This document shows positions 35,108 to 45,192 of a DNA stretch of 64,000 nucleotides, piece after piece (position 1 is the first letter of the stretch; each line of letters starts with the position of its first letter). Under the pieces are notes generated by a model. The model worked only from the letters and a program-made list of their open reading frames with translations. It did not search any database and had not been told where the DNA came from. The stretch lies in assembly GCF_029525555.1 (NCBI RefSeq), contig NZ_JAPDHZ010000008.1:124001-188000 (forward strand), in the 5' to 3' direction. The DNA is from Cohnella ginsengisoli (lineage in GTDB: Bacteria > Bacillota > Bacilli > Paenibacillales > Paenibacillaceae). Made by a program: the position numbers and the translations under genes.

Positions 35108-36862
35108 TTAGAGCTTGAACTTGGCGACCGCCTCTTCCAGCACGGCGCCTCGCTTCTTGAGCTGCGCCGTCGTATCGGCGATCCGCCTCGCGGCTTCAAG
35201 CTGGTCGGCCGACATCCGCTGGATAGAGATCGTGCTGTCCGCGCTGACCGCCGAGATTTGCGACATCTGCTCGACCGAAGCCGCGACTTCCTCGGAGCCG
35301 GCAAGCACCTGCTCCGCGGCCGCCGAGATCTCCTGGATATGGCCGTTCACGAAGACGAACCGGTCGACCGTATCGTCGAACAGCGACGCCACCTCGCCCG
35401 ACAGCTCCGCGCCCTTCGCCATCTCCTGCGCTTCCTCCGCCATCCGCTCCCCGATCTGCGCCGACTCGCCGCGGATCTGCTCCAGGAGCGAAGTGACCTG
35501 CGTCGCGGATACGGCTGCCGCCTCCGCGAGCTTGCGAATCTCGCCGGCGACGACGCCGAATCCCGCGCCGTGCTCTCCTGCCCGCACCGCCTCGATCGAT
35601 GCGTTCAATGCGAGAATCTTGGTCCGATCCGCATTGCTCACGATGGACTGAAGGACCGGCTTGATCTCCTGCATGTAGGCGTTCAGCACCTGCACCGAGC
35701 TCGTCGTCTGCTCCGCCACGGTAGACATCGACCCGACCTGCTCCTTGAGCCAGCGGATCGAGCTTCGGCCGTGCTCCGCCGTCGCGAGCGCGTTCGCGGA
35801 AGCCGCGGCGACGCTTGACGACGCTTCGGCGACCCGCTGGATCGCCAGCGAGATCTCTTCCATCGACTTCGCGCTCTCTTCCGCCCCCGTGCGTTGATGC
35901 GCCGCCCCGTCGGCCAGCTGCCCGATCGATTGCTCCATATCCACGTTTAGCGCGACCATCCGCTGCGCCTCGGCGCCGAATTGGTCGGTCGAACGCACGA
36001 GATCCGCCGTCGTCGCCGTCACGTCCTGCACGACGCCGCCAAGCGTGACGCCAAGCCGTTCGGTCATCCTCTTCATGGCTCCGTACGCTTGCCCGATCTC
36101 GTCCTTGGACCGTACGCGCCTTGCACCCAGTTGACGTTGCGCCTCCGCGAGATCGCCGCCGGCCATCGCCTCCGCCCCCTTGACGATCGTGCCGAGCGGC
36201 CGCAGCGCGCGGGCCATGAACCAGGCGATCAGCAAAAAGACGAGGAGCGTAAGCGCACCCATAAGAATAAACGCCGTCATGCTTTTTCCCAAGACGTCCC
36301 GATAAATCGTATTCGACACGGCCACGTCCGTATCGATGCCGAGCGCGCCGATTACCTTCCCGCTTGCGTCGCGAAGCGGCGCGAACGAGGAGAGGTAGTC
36401 TCCGTATTCGGGGTTGTGAATAATGCTCGTCTTGGCCGTCTTGCCCGCCAATACGTCCGCGATCGCCGCCTTCGGCATGTCGGTGACCTCGCCGATCGGA
36501 GACGCCGTCTCTTCGTTCTTCGGCTGGCCGTCGATCAGAATGATCGGCTGACCGAGATCGTCGATCCTCACCGTATACACGTACAGCGCGCCGATCTCCA
36601 GCCGATAGCGGTTAAGCACCTCGCGCAGACGCCAATAGAGTTCGTTTTCCTGCGCGTCCTTCGTGAAGTTCTCGTAGGAAGCGATGTCGAACTGCCCCGC
36701 GTAAGCCTCCGCGATATGCATGCCGATGCTGCCGATCGCCTCTTCGCTGGCCTGCTTCGTATTGCGAATCTGCAAATAGATTAATGCGGAGGACAGGATG
36801 ACGAGGATGGTCAAAATCATGACCGACAGCTTGAATACGAGGCGGCTCCTAAATCTAAACAT
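35108..36862 (-). CDS. Methyl-accepting chemotaxis protein
   Basis: A 584-residue chemoreceptor. First membrane helix at about 11-30, extracellular Cache-like sensor (31-195, with RYRLEIGALYVYTVR and VIGALGIDTDVAVS), second helix at about 197-217, HAMP (218-275), then the signalling domain with the hairpin tip region ILALNASIEAVRAGEHGAGFGVVAGEIRKLAE. It relays extracellular cues to CheA. No chemotaxis genes adjoin it. Confidence 0.92.
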   Translation of the reverse strand: MFRFRSRLVFKLSVMILTILVILSSALIYLQIRNTKQASEEAIGSIGMHIAEAYAGQFDIASYENFTKDAQENELYWRLREVLNRYRLEIGALYVYTVRIDDLGQPIILIDGQPKNEETASPIGEVTDMPKAAIADVLAGKTAKTSIIHNPEYGDYLSSFAPLRDASGKVIGALGIDTDVAVSNTIYRDVLGKSMTAFILMGALTLLVFLLIAWFMARALRPLGTIVKGAEAMAGGDLAEAQRQLGARRVRSKDEIGQAYGAMKRMTERLGVTLGGVVQDVTATTADLVRSTDQFGAEAQRMVALNVDMEQSIGQLADGAAHQRTGAEESAKSMEEISLAIQRVAEASSSVAAASANALATAEHGRSSIRWLKEQVGSMSTVAEQTTSSVQVLNAYMQEIKPVLQSIVSNADRTKILALNASIEAVRAGEHGAGFGVVAGEIRKLAEAAAVSATQVTSLLEQIRGESAQIGERMAEEAQEMAKGAELSGEVASLFDDTVDRFVFVNGHIQEISAAAEQVLAGSEEVAASVEQMSQISAVSADSTISIQRMSADQLEAARRIADTTAQLKKRGAVLEEAVAKFKL

Positions 36863-36950
36863 GCGGGTCCATGCTCCCTTATATGGTTTGCGACAAGATT
36901 CCCCATTTTTCCTGAAGTCTCGACATAATATAGTTCGCTCAGGTTTCGTC

Positions 36951-37229
36951 TTATCCTTCTTTCAGGAAGGCATTTACCGCCAAATATAAACTGAATGCGG
37001 CTAGCGCGAAGAAGATGATCGCGAGCCGACGGTTGCGCCGGAACTGCAAACCCCACAAGCCGAAAAAAACCGCCGCCGCCAGCTTGGCTCCGCCTTCGTA
37101 ACCTGCGTCCTCCCCGAATAGCGAGCTGCTGAACAAGATCGATAGGATGAGAGCCGCGGGAGCTAAAATTTTAAACCATATCGGCTGCATAAGAAAAAAA
37201 CGGTACATAAACTTCAGTCGCTGCATCAT
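36951..37229 (-). CDS. Small membrane protein, unknown function
   Basis: A 92-residue protein with three hydrophobic segments (FKILAPAALILSILFSS, LAAAVFFGLWGLQF, LAIIFFALAAFSLYLAVNAF). AAGGGG lies before the tandem ATG at 37229/37226. I do not recognise the family. It stands alone between the chemoreceptor and the HTH/membrane operon. Confidence 0.6.
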   Translation of the reverse strand: MMQRLKFMYRFFLMQPIWFKILAPAALILSILFSSSLFGEDAGYEGGAKLAAAVFFGLWGLQFRRNRRLAIIFFALAAFSLYLAVNAFLKEG

Positions 37230-37400
37230 GTCGTGGCCCCTTTCAGATAAGCCTTACTAATAGCATATCGGCGCATTGCCTTCGCTAATGAATCGGTTTT
37301 ATCCGCGGAAGGTAAGCGAACGAAAAATAAGCGCATTAGGCAAGCGGCCCTTAGACACTTCGATTTTTGATGCCGTCGAACAGGCAAGTGAAGTCCGCAA

Positions 37401-37446
37401 TGTAAAGTATACTTTACATTATGATTGAAATACATTACATTATGAA
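37401..37446. promoter_or_regulatory. Perfect palindrome TGTAAAGTATACTTTACA and ACATTATGA repeats
   Basis: TGTAAAGTATACTTTACA (37401-37418) is an exact 18-bp palindrome containing a TATACT -10-like hexamer. ACATTATGA follows twice (37416 and about 37436). The site is 73 bp before the membrane-protein/HTH operon and is the likely autoregulatory operator of its HTH protein. Confidence 0.6.
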
Positions 37447-37490
37447 TATCAAACTTGACTTCACATAAATGATACGGGGAGAGCAGCCGC

Positions 37491-37937
37491 ATGACCTATC
37501 AAGAAAAGAAGAGCATCGTATCGCTAATCAGCGCAGTCCTCATTTTCGTGGCGTATTCGTCGATCGTGTACCCGCGTCACCCCGGCGATGGCGCCGAGGC
37601 CGACGAAATCTTTCGCTACTGGGGCTCCTTCGTCCTCATTTTGATGCTGGTCTCGATATTCGCGCATATCGTCATCGGCATCGTCTTCAACATCGTCCAC
37701 CGGATGACCACCGGGGAGAAGGAGCCGTCGTTCGCCGACGAGCTCGACAAGCTGATCGACTTGAAGGCATTTCGCAACTCGTTCCTGGTGTTCGTCCTCG
37801 GCTTCCTGGCGTCCATGGGCGCGCTGGTCGCCGGCCAGCCTTCGCAGTCGATGTTCGTCATCCTGATCGCCGCCGGCTTCCTCTCGGACGTGACCGGCTC
37901 CGCGACGAGGCTGTATCACTACCGGAGAGGCGTGTAA
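37491..37937 (+). CDS. Four-helix membrane protein, partner of HTH regulator
   Basis: A 148-residue protein with four hydrophobic segments (IVSLISAVLIFVAYSSIVY, FVLILMLVSIFAHIVIGIVF, NSFLVFVLGFLASMGALVAG, MFVILIAAGFLSDVTG), resembling DUF2178/DUF2975-like membrane proteins usually encoded just before a YozG-type HTH gene. The next gene starts two bases after its stop. Function unknown; the pairing suggests the membrane protein modulates the regulator. Confidence 0.65.
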   Translation: MTYQEKKSIVSLISAVLIFVAYSSIVYPRHPGDGAEADEIFRYWGSFVLILMLVSIFAHIVIGIVFNIVHRMTTGEKEPSFADELDKLIDLKAFRNSFLVFVLGFLASMGALVAGQPSQSMFVILIAAGFLSDVTGSATRLYHYRRGV

Positions 37938-37939
37938 CG

Positions 37940-38164
37940 ATGGGCAAGAACCTGGTCGGCAATCACATCCGGAGGCTGCGGTTTAACCACGATGAAATGA
38001 CGCAGCAGCAGTTGGCGGAATTAACGGGCGTGACGAGACAGACGATCGTGGCACTGGAAAAGGGCAACTACTCCCCTTCGCTGGAACTGGCCTTCCGAAT
38101 CGCGCGCGCTTTTAAACTCCCTTTGGAAGAGGTGTTCTTCTATGGAGAAGACGCAGCAGAGTAA
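37940..38164 (+). CDS. Small Xre-family HTH regulator (YozG-like)
   Basis: A 74-residue Cro/CI-type HTH (HIRRLRFNHDEMTQQQLAELTGVTRQTIVALEKGNYSPSLELAFRIARAF), followed by the LPLEEVFFY tail typical of YozG-like regulators. ATG 37940 comes directly after the membrane-protein stop. The DUF4386 gene overlaps its 3' end by 23 bp, so three genes appear translationally linked. Confidence 0.88.
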   Translation: MGKNLVGNHIRRLRFNHDEMTQQQLAELTGVTRQTIVALEKGNYSPSLELAFRIARAFKLPLEEVFFYGEDAAE

Positions 38165-38865
38165 GTATTCGAGCACGCTTGCCTCTAAGATGGCCGGCAT
38201 CCTGTTTATCCTCGCGGCCGTCTCTTCGATCGCCGGTCTTCTGCTGTACGATCCGATCCTGAACGGCGCCGATTATCTCGTTCAAGGCGCCGAGCATGGC
38301 GATCAGGTGGTTCTTGGCGCGGTGATGGAGCTGATCCTCGTCGTGTCCGCCGTAGGCACATCGATTGCGATGTTTCCGTATTTGCGCAAATACAATCAGA
38401 CGCTGGCGCTCGGCCACGTGTGCTTCCGATTCATGGAAGCCGTCGTCATCGTCATCGGCATCGTCGGCGTGCTGTCGCTGCTGACCCTGAGCGGGTCCTT
38501 CGAAGCTTCGGCCGCGCCGGATGCAGCCGCTTACGAGGCCGCCGGCACCTTATTGAAGGCGGTCCACGACTGGACGTTTCTGCTCGGTCCGAACTTCATG
38601 CTGGGCATCAATACGATGCTGTACAGCTATATTTTTTACAAATCCGGGCTCGTGCCGAAGTTCATCCCGATCCTGGGCATGACCGGCGCCGTCCTCGTCT
38701 TCTCGGCCGCCCTGTTCGAGATGTTCGGCGTATTCGAGCAATTGTCCGTCTGGGGCGCGCTGCTGTCGCTGCCGGTCGCGGCGAACGAGATGATTCTTGC
38801 GGTCTGGCTGATGGCCAGGGGGATTTTCCCGATCGCCGCGCGTTGCGACACTGAAGGCGGCCTGA
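38142..38865 (+). CDS. DUF4386 membrane protein, 3' end shifted
   Basis: Membrane protein with six to seven helices and the DUF4386 pattern (KMAGILFILAAVSSIAGLLLYDPIL, LGPNFMLGINTMLYSYIFYKSGLVPKFIPILG). As written it extends to 38990 through its own terminator and into a repeat. Removing one G from the G5 run at 38818-38822 gives MARGFSRSPRVATLKAA and a stop at 38865, a normal length near 240 residues. Function unknown; co-transcribed with the HTH regulator. Confidence 0.85.
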
Positions 38866-38888
38866 GAACGGGGATTATTTGTCAAAAT

Positions 38889-38930
38889 CAACGGGATGAG
38901 GCAGCGGTTTCGCTGCTTCGTCCCGTTTGC
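38889..38930 (+). terminator. Terminator of HTH/DUF4386 operon
   Basis: AACGGGA-GA-GCAGCG pairs with CGCTGC-TC-TCCCGTT around GTTT, with TTTGCGTTT after the stem. Confidence 0.8.
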
Positions 38931-38978
38931 GTTTCGTCGATCGGCCGACGCCTCCCCAAGGCCGGCTCCTCATGTGAC

Positions 38979-39245
38979 ACTCCAAAATAGCGCAAAATCA
39001 CGTTATTCTCGCACTCGCTCCCCCGCTCGCAACCCCGCCGCTCACCTGACACTCCAAAATAGCGCAAAATCACGCTATTCTCGCACTCGCTCCCCCCGCT
39101 CGCAACCCCGCCGCTCACCTAACACTCCAAAATAGCGCAAAATCACGCTATTCTCCCACTCGCTCCCCCGCTCGCAACCCCGCCGCTCACCTAACACTCC
39201 AAAATAGCGCAAAATCACGCTATTCTCGCACTCACTCCTCCCGCT
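38979..39245. repeat. R3 repeat array, 72-bp spacing, four copies
   Basis: CTCCAAAATAGCGCAAAATC recurs with TCCAAAATAG at 38981, 39053, 39126 and 39198, a spacing of 72, 73 and 72 bp; the extra base is in a C run. Each core holds the inverted repeat AATAGCG/CGCTATT around an 8-nt A/T-rich loop. The array stops abruptly at the second insertion sequence. Confidence 0.9.
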
Positions 39246-39252
39246 CGGGTCA

Positions 39253-40611
39253 AGTCCATATTTATGTGTAAAATCCTCGTCGACGAATTTTGTTGCTTAC
39301 TTTTGATTCTTCGCACGCTCTTTCTGCCACGCATGGTACCTTGTCATGTCCATGAAGCGCTTGTTGCTCCATAATTCTTCGAGCTCCATGAGCACGGCAC
39401 CGATTAATCGGATAACCGATTCACGGTTCGGAAAAATCTGTATAACCGATTCTCGCCGACGGATCTCCCGGTTGACTCGCTCCATGCCGTTCGAGGTCCG
39501 GATTCTTACCCGGTACTCTTCCGGGTATGCCAGTACCGCTGTGGCGTCGTCAAATCCTCGCTCCAGCGTCTCCATGGCCTTTGGCGCTTTCTCCTGGTAC
39601 ATCTCTTGCGTTTCTTCCAGCAGCCTTCTCGCGCTCTCCAGGTTCTGCGCTTCGAATATCGAGCGCAGAGCCGCCTTTATTTCGGATTGTAGTGCCTTCG
39701 GCGTGACATCTAGAATATTTCGCGTAAAATGCGTCTGACACCTTTGCCATGTCGCCCCTTGAAAGTGATGCTTAATCGCTTGGACAAGGCCGCCATGCGT
39801 GTCGCTGATGACCAGGTCTACGCCATGGAGTCCACGCTGCTTCAAGCCCTCAAAGAATGCACTCCAGCTCGCTTCGGACTCGGTATCGTCGATGGAAATT
39901 CCAAGCACCTCACGGTTACCGTGCTCGTTGATGCCGTAGCCGGTTAACACGCCACGGGAGCGCACCCGACCGTTCTCTCTAACTTTGACATACATGGCGT
40001 CCACAATGACAAACGGGTAGCTCTTTTCCTCCAAGGAACGCGTGCGCCAAGACTCCACCAGCGGATCCAACTGCTTACACAGCTCGCTCACTGTGGATTT
40101 CGAAAACGTTGTACCGCAAAGTTCCTCTGTAATCCGCTGAACCTTCCGCGTCGAGACGCCGTTCACGACCATCTCCATAAGGGATGTCACCAGCGCCTGC
40201 TCACTACGTTGATACCGGGCGAATAGCTCTGTGGAGAACTGGCCGTCTCGAAACCTCGGAACCTCCAGCTGCAGCTTGCCTACCCGTGTCGTTAATCCTC
40301 GCGCATAACTGCCGTTTCGCTGGCCTTGACGGGTTTGCGTACGCTCGTAAGGTTCGGCCTCCAGTTGATCTGTTGCTTGCGCCTTCAACACCTGGTTGAG
40401 CACCGTCTCCAGCAGCTTGGCCACTCCCTCGTCACGTGCCTGTCCAATAAACAATTGATGCAATAGTGCCTCGTCTAGTGTAATCTGATACTGAGCCATG
40501 AATAGCCCTCTCCCTTGAATGTTGTCTCGACAACTCCATTCTAGACGAGGTTCTATTTCATGGCTCTCCTTATTTTCAAGAGGCCATCCATTTTACACAA
40601 TTATATGGACT
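39253..40611 (-). mobile_element. IS256-family insertion sequence, complete, at a repeat-array junction
   Basis: Ends are 24-bp inverted repeats: AGTCCATAT-TTA-TGTGTAAAAT on the left and, inverted, AGTCCATAT-AAT-TGTGTAAAAT on the right. It carries one intact transposase. No convincing target duplication is seen, and the flanks belong to two different repeat families (R3 left, R4 right), so the element may mark a rearrangement. It is not the same IS as the one at 9789. Confidence 0.85.
39297..40499 (-). CDS. IS256/Mutator-family transposase
   Basis: A 400-residue DDE transposase with IVDAMYVKVRENGR (first Asp), LVISDTHGGLVQAI (second Asp), the WQRCQTHFTRNIL block and SNGMERVNREIRRRE (Glu). 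Reading frame is intact. The sequence differs clearly from the transposase at 9888-11081, so the genome hosts at least two IS256-type lineages. Confidence 0.95.
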   Translation of the reverse strand: MAQYQITLDEALLHQLFIGQARDEGVAKLLETVLNQVLKAQATDQLEAEPYERTQTRQGQRNGSYARGLTTRVGKLQLEVPRFRDGQFSTELFARYQRSEQALVTSLMEMVVNGVSTRKVQRITEELCGTTFSKSTVSELCKQLDPLVESWRTRSLEEKSYPFVIVDAMYVKVRENGRVRSRGVLTGYGINEHGNREVLGISIDDTESEASWSAFFEGLKQRGLHGVDLVISDTHGGLVQAIKHHFQGATWQRCQTHFTRNILDVTPKALQSEIKAALRSIFEAQNLESARRLLEETQEMYQEKAPKAMETLERGFDDATAVLAYPEEYRVRIRTSNGMERVNREIRRRESVIQIFPNRESVIRLIGAVLMELEELWSNKRFMDMTRYHAWQKERAKNQK

Positions 40612-40616
40612 CAACT

Positions 40617-40871
40617 CACTCGAGCGAGGTTTGCCACGAAGTTACACGGTTTTTCCGGGTAACTCGCTCTCGCGTGCTGGCTCGCATCGGAGTTGCACGG
40701 TTTTTCCGGCTAACTCCGCACTCGAGCGAGGTTTGCCACGAAGTTACACGGTTTTTGCGGGTAACTCGCTCTCGCGCGCTGGCTCGCATTGGAGTTGCAC
40801 GGTTTTTCCGGCTAACTCCGCACTCGAGCGAGGTTTGCCACGAAGTTACACGGTTTTTCCGGGCAACTCCG
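40617..40871. repeat. R4 repeat array, exact 51-bp spacing, five copies
   Basis: GTTACAC or GTTGCAC starts at 40641, 40692, 40743, 40794 and 40845, always 51 bp apart, each followed by GGTTTTTCCGG-type sequence and (G/C)TAACTC. The best core pairs AGTTAC-CGG with CCG-GTAACT across a T-rich loop. Two unit types alternate (CGCTCTCGCGYGCTGGCTCG and CACTCGAGCGAGGTTTGCC). It fills the space between the IS and the 3' end of the AraC-type sensor gene. Confidence 0.9.
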
Positions 40872-40950
40872 GTATCCGCGCCCTGCAGCCCCTACCCGTC
40901 GCAGACGTCAAAGAAGCCTGCCCCGCGGGTAGGCTTCTACGCTTCCGCGC

Positions 40951-43282
40951 TCAGCGCAGCGACATGCGGTACTGCTTCGGCGACATGGACAGATGCCGCT
41001 GGAACGCCCGGTTCAGGTTGCGCTCGGAGTAACCGATCAGCTCGGCGATCTCGGCCACGCTGTGATTCGTCTCCTCCAGCAGCTTTTTTGGCGCGATCGA
41101 CCTTGTACTTCATCAGGTACTCGATAAACGTCATCCCCGCCTCCTGCTTGAACAGCCGGCTCAGGTACGACGGGCTCATGCTCACGTATTCGGCGCATTC
41201 GATCAGCGAAGGCATGCCTTGATGCGCTTCGATATAGGCGCATACCCGCTGCACGGCGATCCGCGTCGCGTTCGCCCGGCTCTCCTCCGTGATCTGCCGG
41301 TGCATCGGGAACAAAAACTCCACGAACCACTCCTGCACCTCGCGATATGTCTGCCTCGCTTTGAGCTGCTCGAACAAATTGTCCCCGAGGTTGTCCAGCA
41401 CGCCGTAGCCCATCTCCTCGAGCGATTGAATGATGGAAGACAGCAAGATATGGTAGCAATGCATCGCCGTATTGTACGATTCGGATTGCCGGATGCGCTC
41501 GTAAAAACGTCCCAGAGACGCCTCCGCCAGACCGAGCTCTCCTTGAAGCAGATGCTCCGTAATTTCCAGCTCCAGCTCCTTGGGATAGTTGAACGTCGCC
41601 AGCTTGCCCGAAGGCGCCGGCAGCGCGTCGTAGCGGAAGACCCGGCGATGCTCGTCGAAAAGGCGCTGCTGCAGCGCGGCCTCCGCCTCCCGATACGACT
41701 CGGACAGCAGATGAAGACCCTCGCGAACGCCCCCTATGCCGACCGATACGGTGAACGACAGATGCGTCTTCAGCGCTTCGCATACGCGGCCGGCATAAGC
41801 GTCCAGCATGCAGGCGGCCTCTTCCTCGCGCACGGGACCGTCCCAACGAAGCACGGCGACGGCCTCTTTGTCCTCCTTCCCCAGCACATAGCCGCTCGAA
41901 AAAGGACCGCCCTCCAACAGCTCTTGCATGACGTTTTTGACCGCGAAAACGATGATCGGCCCTTCGCTGGGCAAAAACCGCTTCTCCTTGAACAGATTCT
42001 CGGGTCGCACGACCAGCACGGCAAAACCTCCCGTCGCCGGCATGCCGTATGCCTGCGCCTCCGCCTCGACCGCCTGCGGCTTGACCGGCGCGGACGCCGT
42101 CAGCAGCTTCAGCACGAACCGGTCGCGCAAGTCCGGCTGAATCCGCTCGATATACGCGCGCAGCGATTCGGCCTGGTCGTTCAGATAGGCGAGGCTCGAC
42201 CGAATATAACCGATCTCGTTGCCCCTGCCCGCGGCGCCGGGGCCGTGCCGCAGCTGTCTGCCGTACAGGATGAGCTTGTCGATCGGACTGTAAGCGAACT
42301 TGGACGAAGCGACGGTCAGCACGATGCCGAACACCAAAATGACGAGCACCGAGCCGAGGACGAACAGCCGCATCCAGTTCAGCTGGCCGGCGATCGCGCT
42401 CTCCGGCAGCATCGAAATATAAGTACGCCCCAGCGCCGTCTTGTAAGTCGCGGTCAGCACCTTGCCGCCGGCCGCTTCTCCCATGACGAACTGTCCCTCG
42501 CCGCCGCTGCCGGACAGCACGCTCCGGAACAGCTCGACCGAATCGGCCTGCTGGCCCAGGAGGGCCGCGTCGGAGGAGTGCAGCAGGATCGTGCCGCCCG
42601 CGTCCACGACCGCATACGATTCTTCGCCCGCAGGCACGCCCGACTGGAACAACTGTCTGCCGAGATCCGCCGCCTTAAGCTCGTAGATCAGCGCGCCCAT
42701 CGGCCGGCCGGTCCGCATGACCGGAAGCTGGCGAACGTACGAGATATAGCCGTTGCTCGCGTACGCCGGCAGGTAGGTCCAGCCCTCGCTGCGCGTCCCC
42801 TTCAGGACCGCCGCTATATTCTCGCGCTCGGGCGAGTCCGCAAGCGTCGTTTTCCCGTAAGCGTTGGACAGCACCGTGTCCGACGCGCTGGCGTAATAGA
42901 CGATATCCTGCACGAGGCTGCTCGCGTTTTTTTGCACGGTCATGAGATCGAGGAGATTCATTTGGATCACGTATTGCTCGGCGAAGCCCGGCCTGCCCAG
43001 CCAGGAGCGAATCGTGGCGTTGGCTGCAAGCTGCATCGACTGGTACTCGATGTCCGTCATCAGGTTCTCCGTGCGCTCCTGAAGCAGCGTCAGGGAGGTG
43101 CGGCTGTCCGCTTGGAACTGCTCCTCGATCTTGTTTACGGAGTACCGGTAATACGCGAGGCCCAGGATCAGGATCGGGACCGTCACGGAGACGCATCCCA
43201 GCCAGACGAGCCTTCTAAAATAATTCGATCGCGGAAACGCCCGGTTGGCGGCTTGTCGGACTTTACTCAGCAGCGGCTTCAT
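40951..43282 (-). CDS. Membrane-bound AraC-type sensor regulator, frameshifted
   Basis: About 776 residues: a membrane helix (about 25-46), an extracellular Cache-like sensor region, a second helix near 300 (LFVLGSVLVILVFGIVLTVAS), a cytoplasmic middle region and a C-terminal AraC HTH. The break is an A6/T6 run at 41084-41089; with five bases the end reads KLLEETNHSVAEIAELIGYS and stops at 40951. GGGAGG precedes ATG 43282. Such one-piece regulators usually control a neighbouring carbohydrate-binding lipoprotein gene, here the one at 43386-44970. Confidence 0.88.
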
Positions 43283-43323
43283 GATGACCTCCCTCGGAAC
43301 GGCGGTTGGGGCGCGATAGACAA

Positions 43324-43356
43324 GGAAGGCAACCGGCTCCCGGCCGGTCGCCTTCC
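43324..43356. terminator. Hairpin between binding-protein and sensor genes
   Basis: GGAAGGC-ACCGG pairs with CCGGT-GCCTTCC. There is only a weak T-run on the minus strand, so it may be a partial terminator between the two minus-strand genes. Confidence 0.5.
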
Positions 43357-43385
43357 GCTTTTCTGCGAGACTTGTTTTGCCGCGT

Positions 43386-44970
43386 TTACGGGTTCATCGC
43401 TTTGTAGTTCTCGGCGAATTCCTTATACGCTTTTTTTGGCTTCCGGGAGATTGTTGATTTTGTCGACGAACTGCTTGTATTGCTCCATCGTGATCTGGCC
43501 GACGATCGCCTGCGTCACCGTGGACTTCCATTCGTTCTGATACTTCGCCCAGACGTCGTTCCAGGTGTCGGAGATCAGGTAGGCGAACGGGTCGACGCTC
43601 CCGATCTCGCCGAAGTTCTGCACCTCCGCGATCTTGGCGTCGTTGTAAGCTTTGTCGCCCGACGCGCTGATGACCTTGCCCCACTTCTGGGTGGCCAGGA
43701 CGCCCGCGTTTTTGCTGGTCGTGTTGACTTCCTTCACGCCCTGTTCGGTCAGCACCTTTTGTCCGCCCTGGACCGTATGGTGCACGCCCTCAATGCCGTA
43801 GTAGGCAAGATCGCTCATTTCCGTCGAAGCCGTCTTCTCGAAGTAGTCGAGCAGCTTCCATACCTTCTCCTCCGGTACCTTCTTGGAAATGAGGAAGCTG
43901 CCGGTACCGCCGAGCGTCAGGTTGACGGCGTACGCCTTCGGCCCTTTGAGCGTCAGATTGAGGATTTTCGCGTCGGGCTGGCCGTTTTTCTTGATCAGGT
44001 CCTCCCATTCCTTGTCCCACCAGATGCTGCGCGTATAGGAGGCGGCGCGGCCGGTCGTGAACAGGTCCTGGGCCTGCGTGCGCTTCATGACGGAAAACTC
44101 CTTGGACAACGCGCCCATCTCGTACATCTTGCGGAAGTAGGCGATGGCGTCCGTGTAGCCCGGGTTCAGATTCGTGTAAATAAGCCCGCCTTCATCGTTG
44201 TACGTCGGCTCCATCGCGCCGAACGCCGACGCGAAGGACGCGTCCCCGTCGCTGATGATGACGCCGCCGCCGATCAGGCCGAGCGTGTCCGCGCGACCGT
44301 TGCCGTCCGGATCGCCCTTCGTGATCTTGACGAGCGCGTCCGCGTACTCGTCCAGCGTCGTCGGCACCGGAATATTCAGCTTATCCAGCCAGTCCTTGCG
44401 GATCTTGATGCCCGGGTCGATCTGCGAACGGGAACCGGGCAGCGAATAAATTTTGCCGTCGATCGTCCGGTATTTATAGGCATTCTCCGGCACGTTGTTC
44501 TTCAGGTTCGGATACTTGCTGAAATCGCCGAGGAACGGCGTTAGATCCCAGAACGCGCCGCCCTTGATCGCGTTGATCAGCGTCGGCCGCTTGAAGTCGG
44601 GCGCCGCCAGCACCTCCGGCAGCTGCGCCGACGCCAGCAGCAGGTCAAGCTTCGTGTCGAGGTCGCCCGATGGCACCCACTCGACGTTCAGCTTCGTGTT
44701 GGTCCGCTTCTGCCATTCGGTCCAAAAGGCGTCGTTCATGTCGGGCACTTCATTGTAGAGTCCCGCGAACATCTGGATGGAAAGCGGCTCTCCGCCCTCC
44801 GTCTTTCCGGCTCCCTGGGAGCTCGCCTGCGTTGCGCCGCTACTCCCGGTACTGCCGCTGCTGCCGGTCGGAGCCGCGTTGTTGTTCCCGTTTCCGCCGC
44901 ACGCCGCCGTCCCTGCAATCGCTGTCATTAATACGGTTGCCAACCAAGCCTTCTTTATCATCGGCTTCAT
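43386..44970 (-). CDS. Family 1 solute-binding lipoprotein (LplA-like), 3' end shifted
   Basis: Lipoprotein of about 527 residues with lipobox GTAAC, a Gly/Asn/Ser linker and features of the large LplA-type oligosaccharide-binding proteins (MFAGLYNEVPDMNDAFWTEWQKRTNTKLNVEWVPSGD, SLPGSRSQIDPGIKIRKDWLDKLNIPVP). A run of seven A/T at 43431-43437 truncates the frame; six give EAKKAYKEFAENYKAMNP and a stop at 43386. Start ATG 44970 follows GGGGAGG. No permeases are nearby, so it is an orphan that relies on a transporter elsewhere. Confidence 0.88.
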
Positions 44971-45192
44971 CCTACCAAGTCCTCCCCGGATTAAAATGAT
45001 CGGCGCTGTCCTTGCTGTCGCCTGAATCTGTCGCTGCAATCCCATCGTAAGTCCGATCTCCGAGGCGCGGTAGGGACATTACTTGATTCGGGACAACTGA
45101 AAGAAATGTCCGCCGAAAACCCAGGCAGGGCAAGGCTTGCAGGCTGTGGCCGCGGCGTTCGGGTAAGAAAAGTCCGGTCGAAAAACGGCGCG

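Noticed and set aside
39230..40621. ACTCACTC as the target duplication of the second IS256 element
   Set aside because: The left copy is separated from the inverted repeat by 15 bases and lies in low-complexity repeat sequence; the right copy is also two bases off the end.
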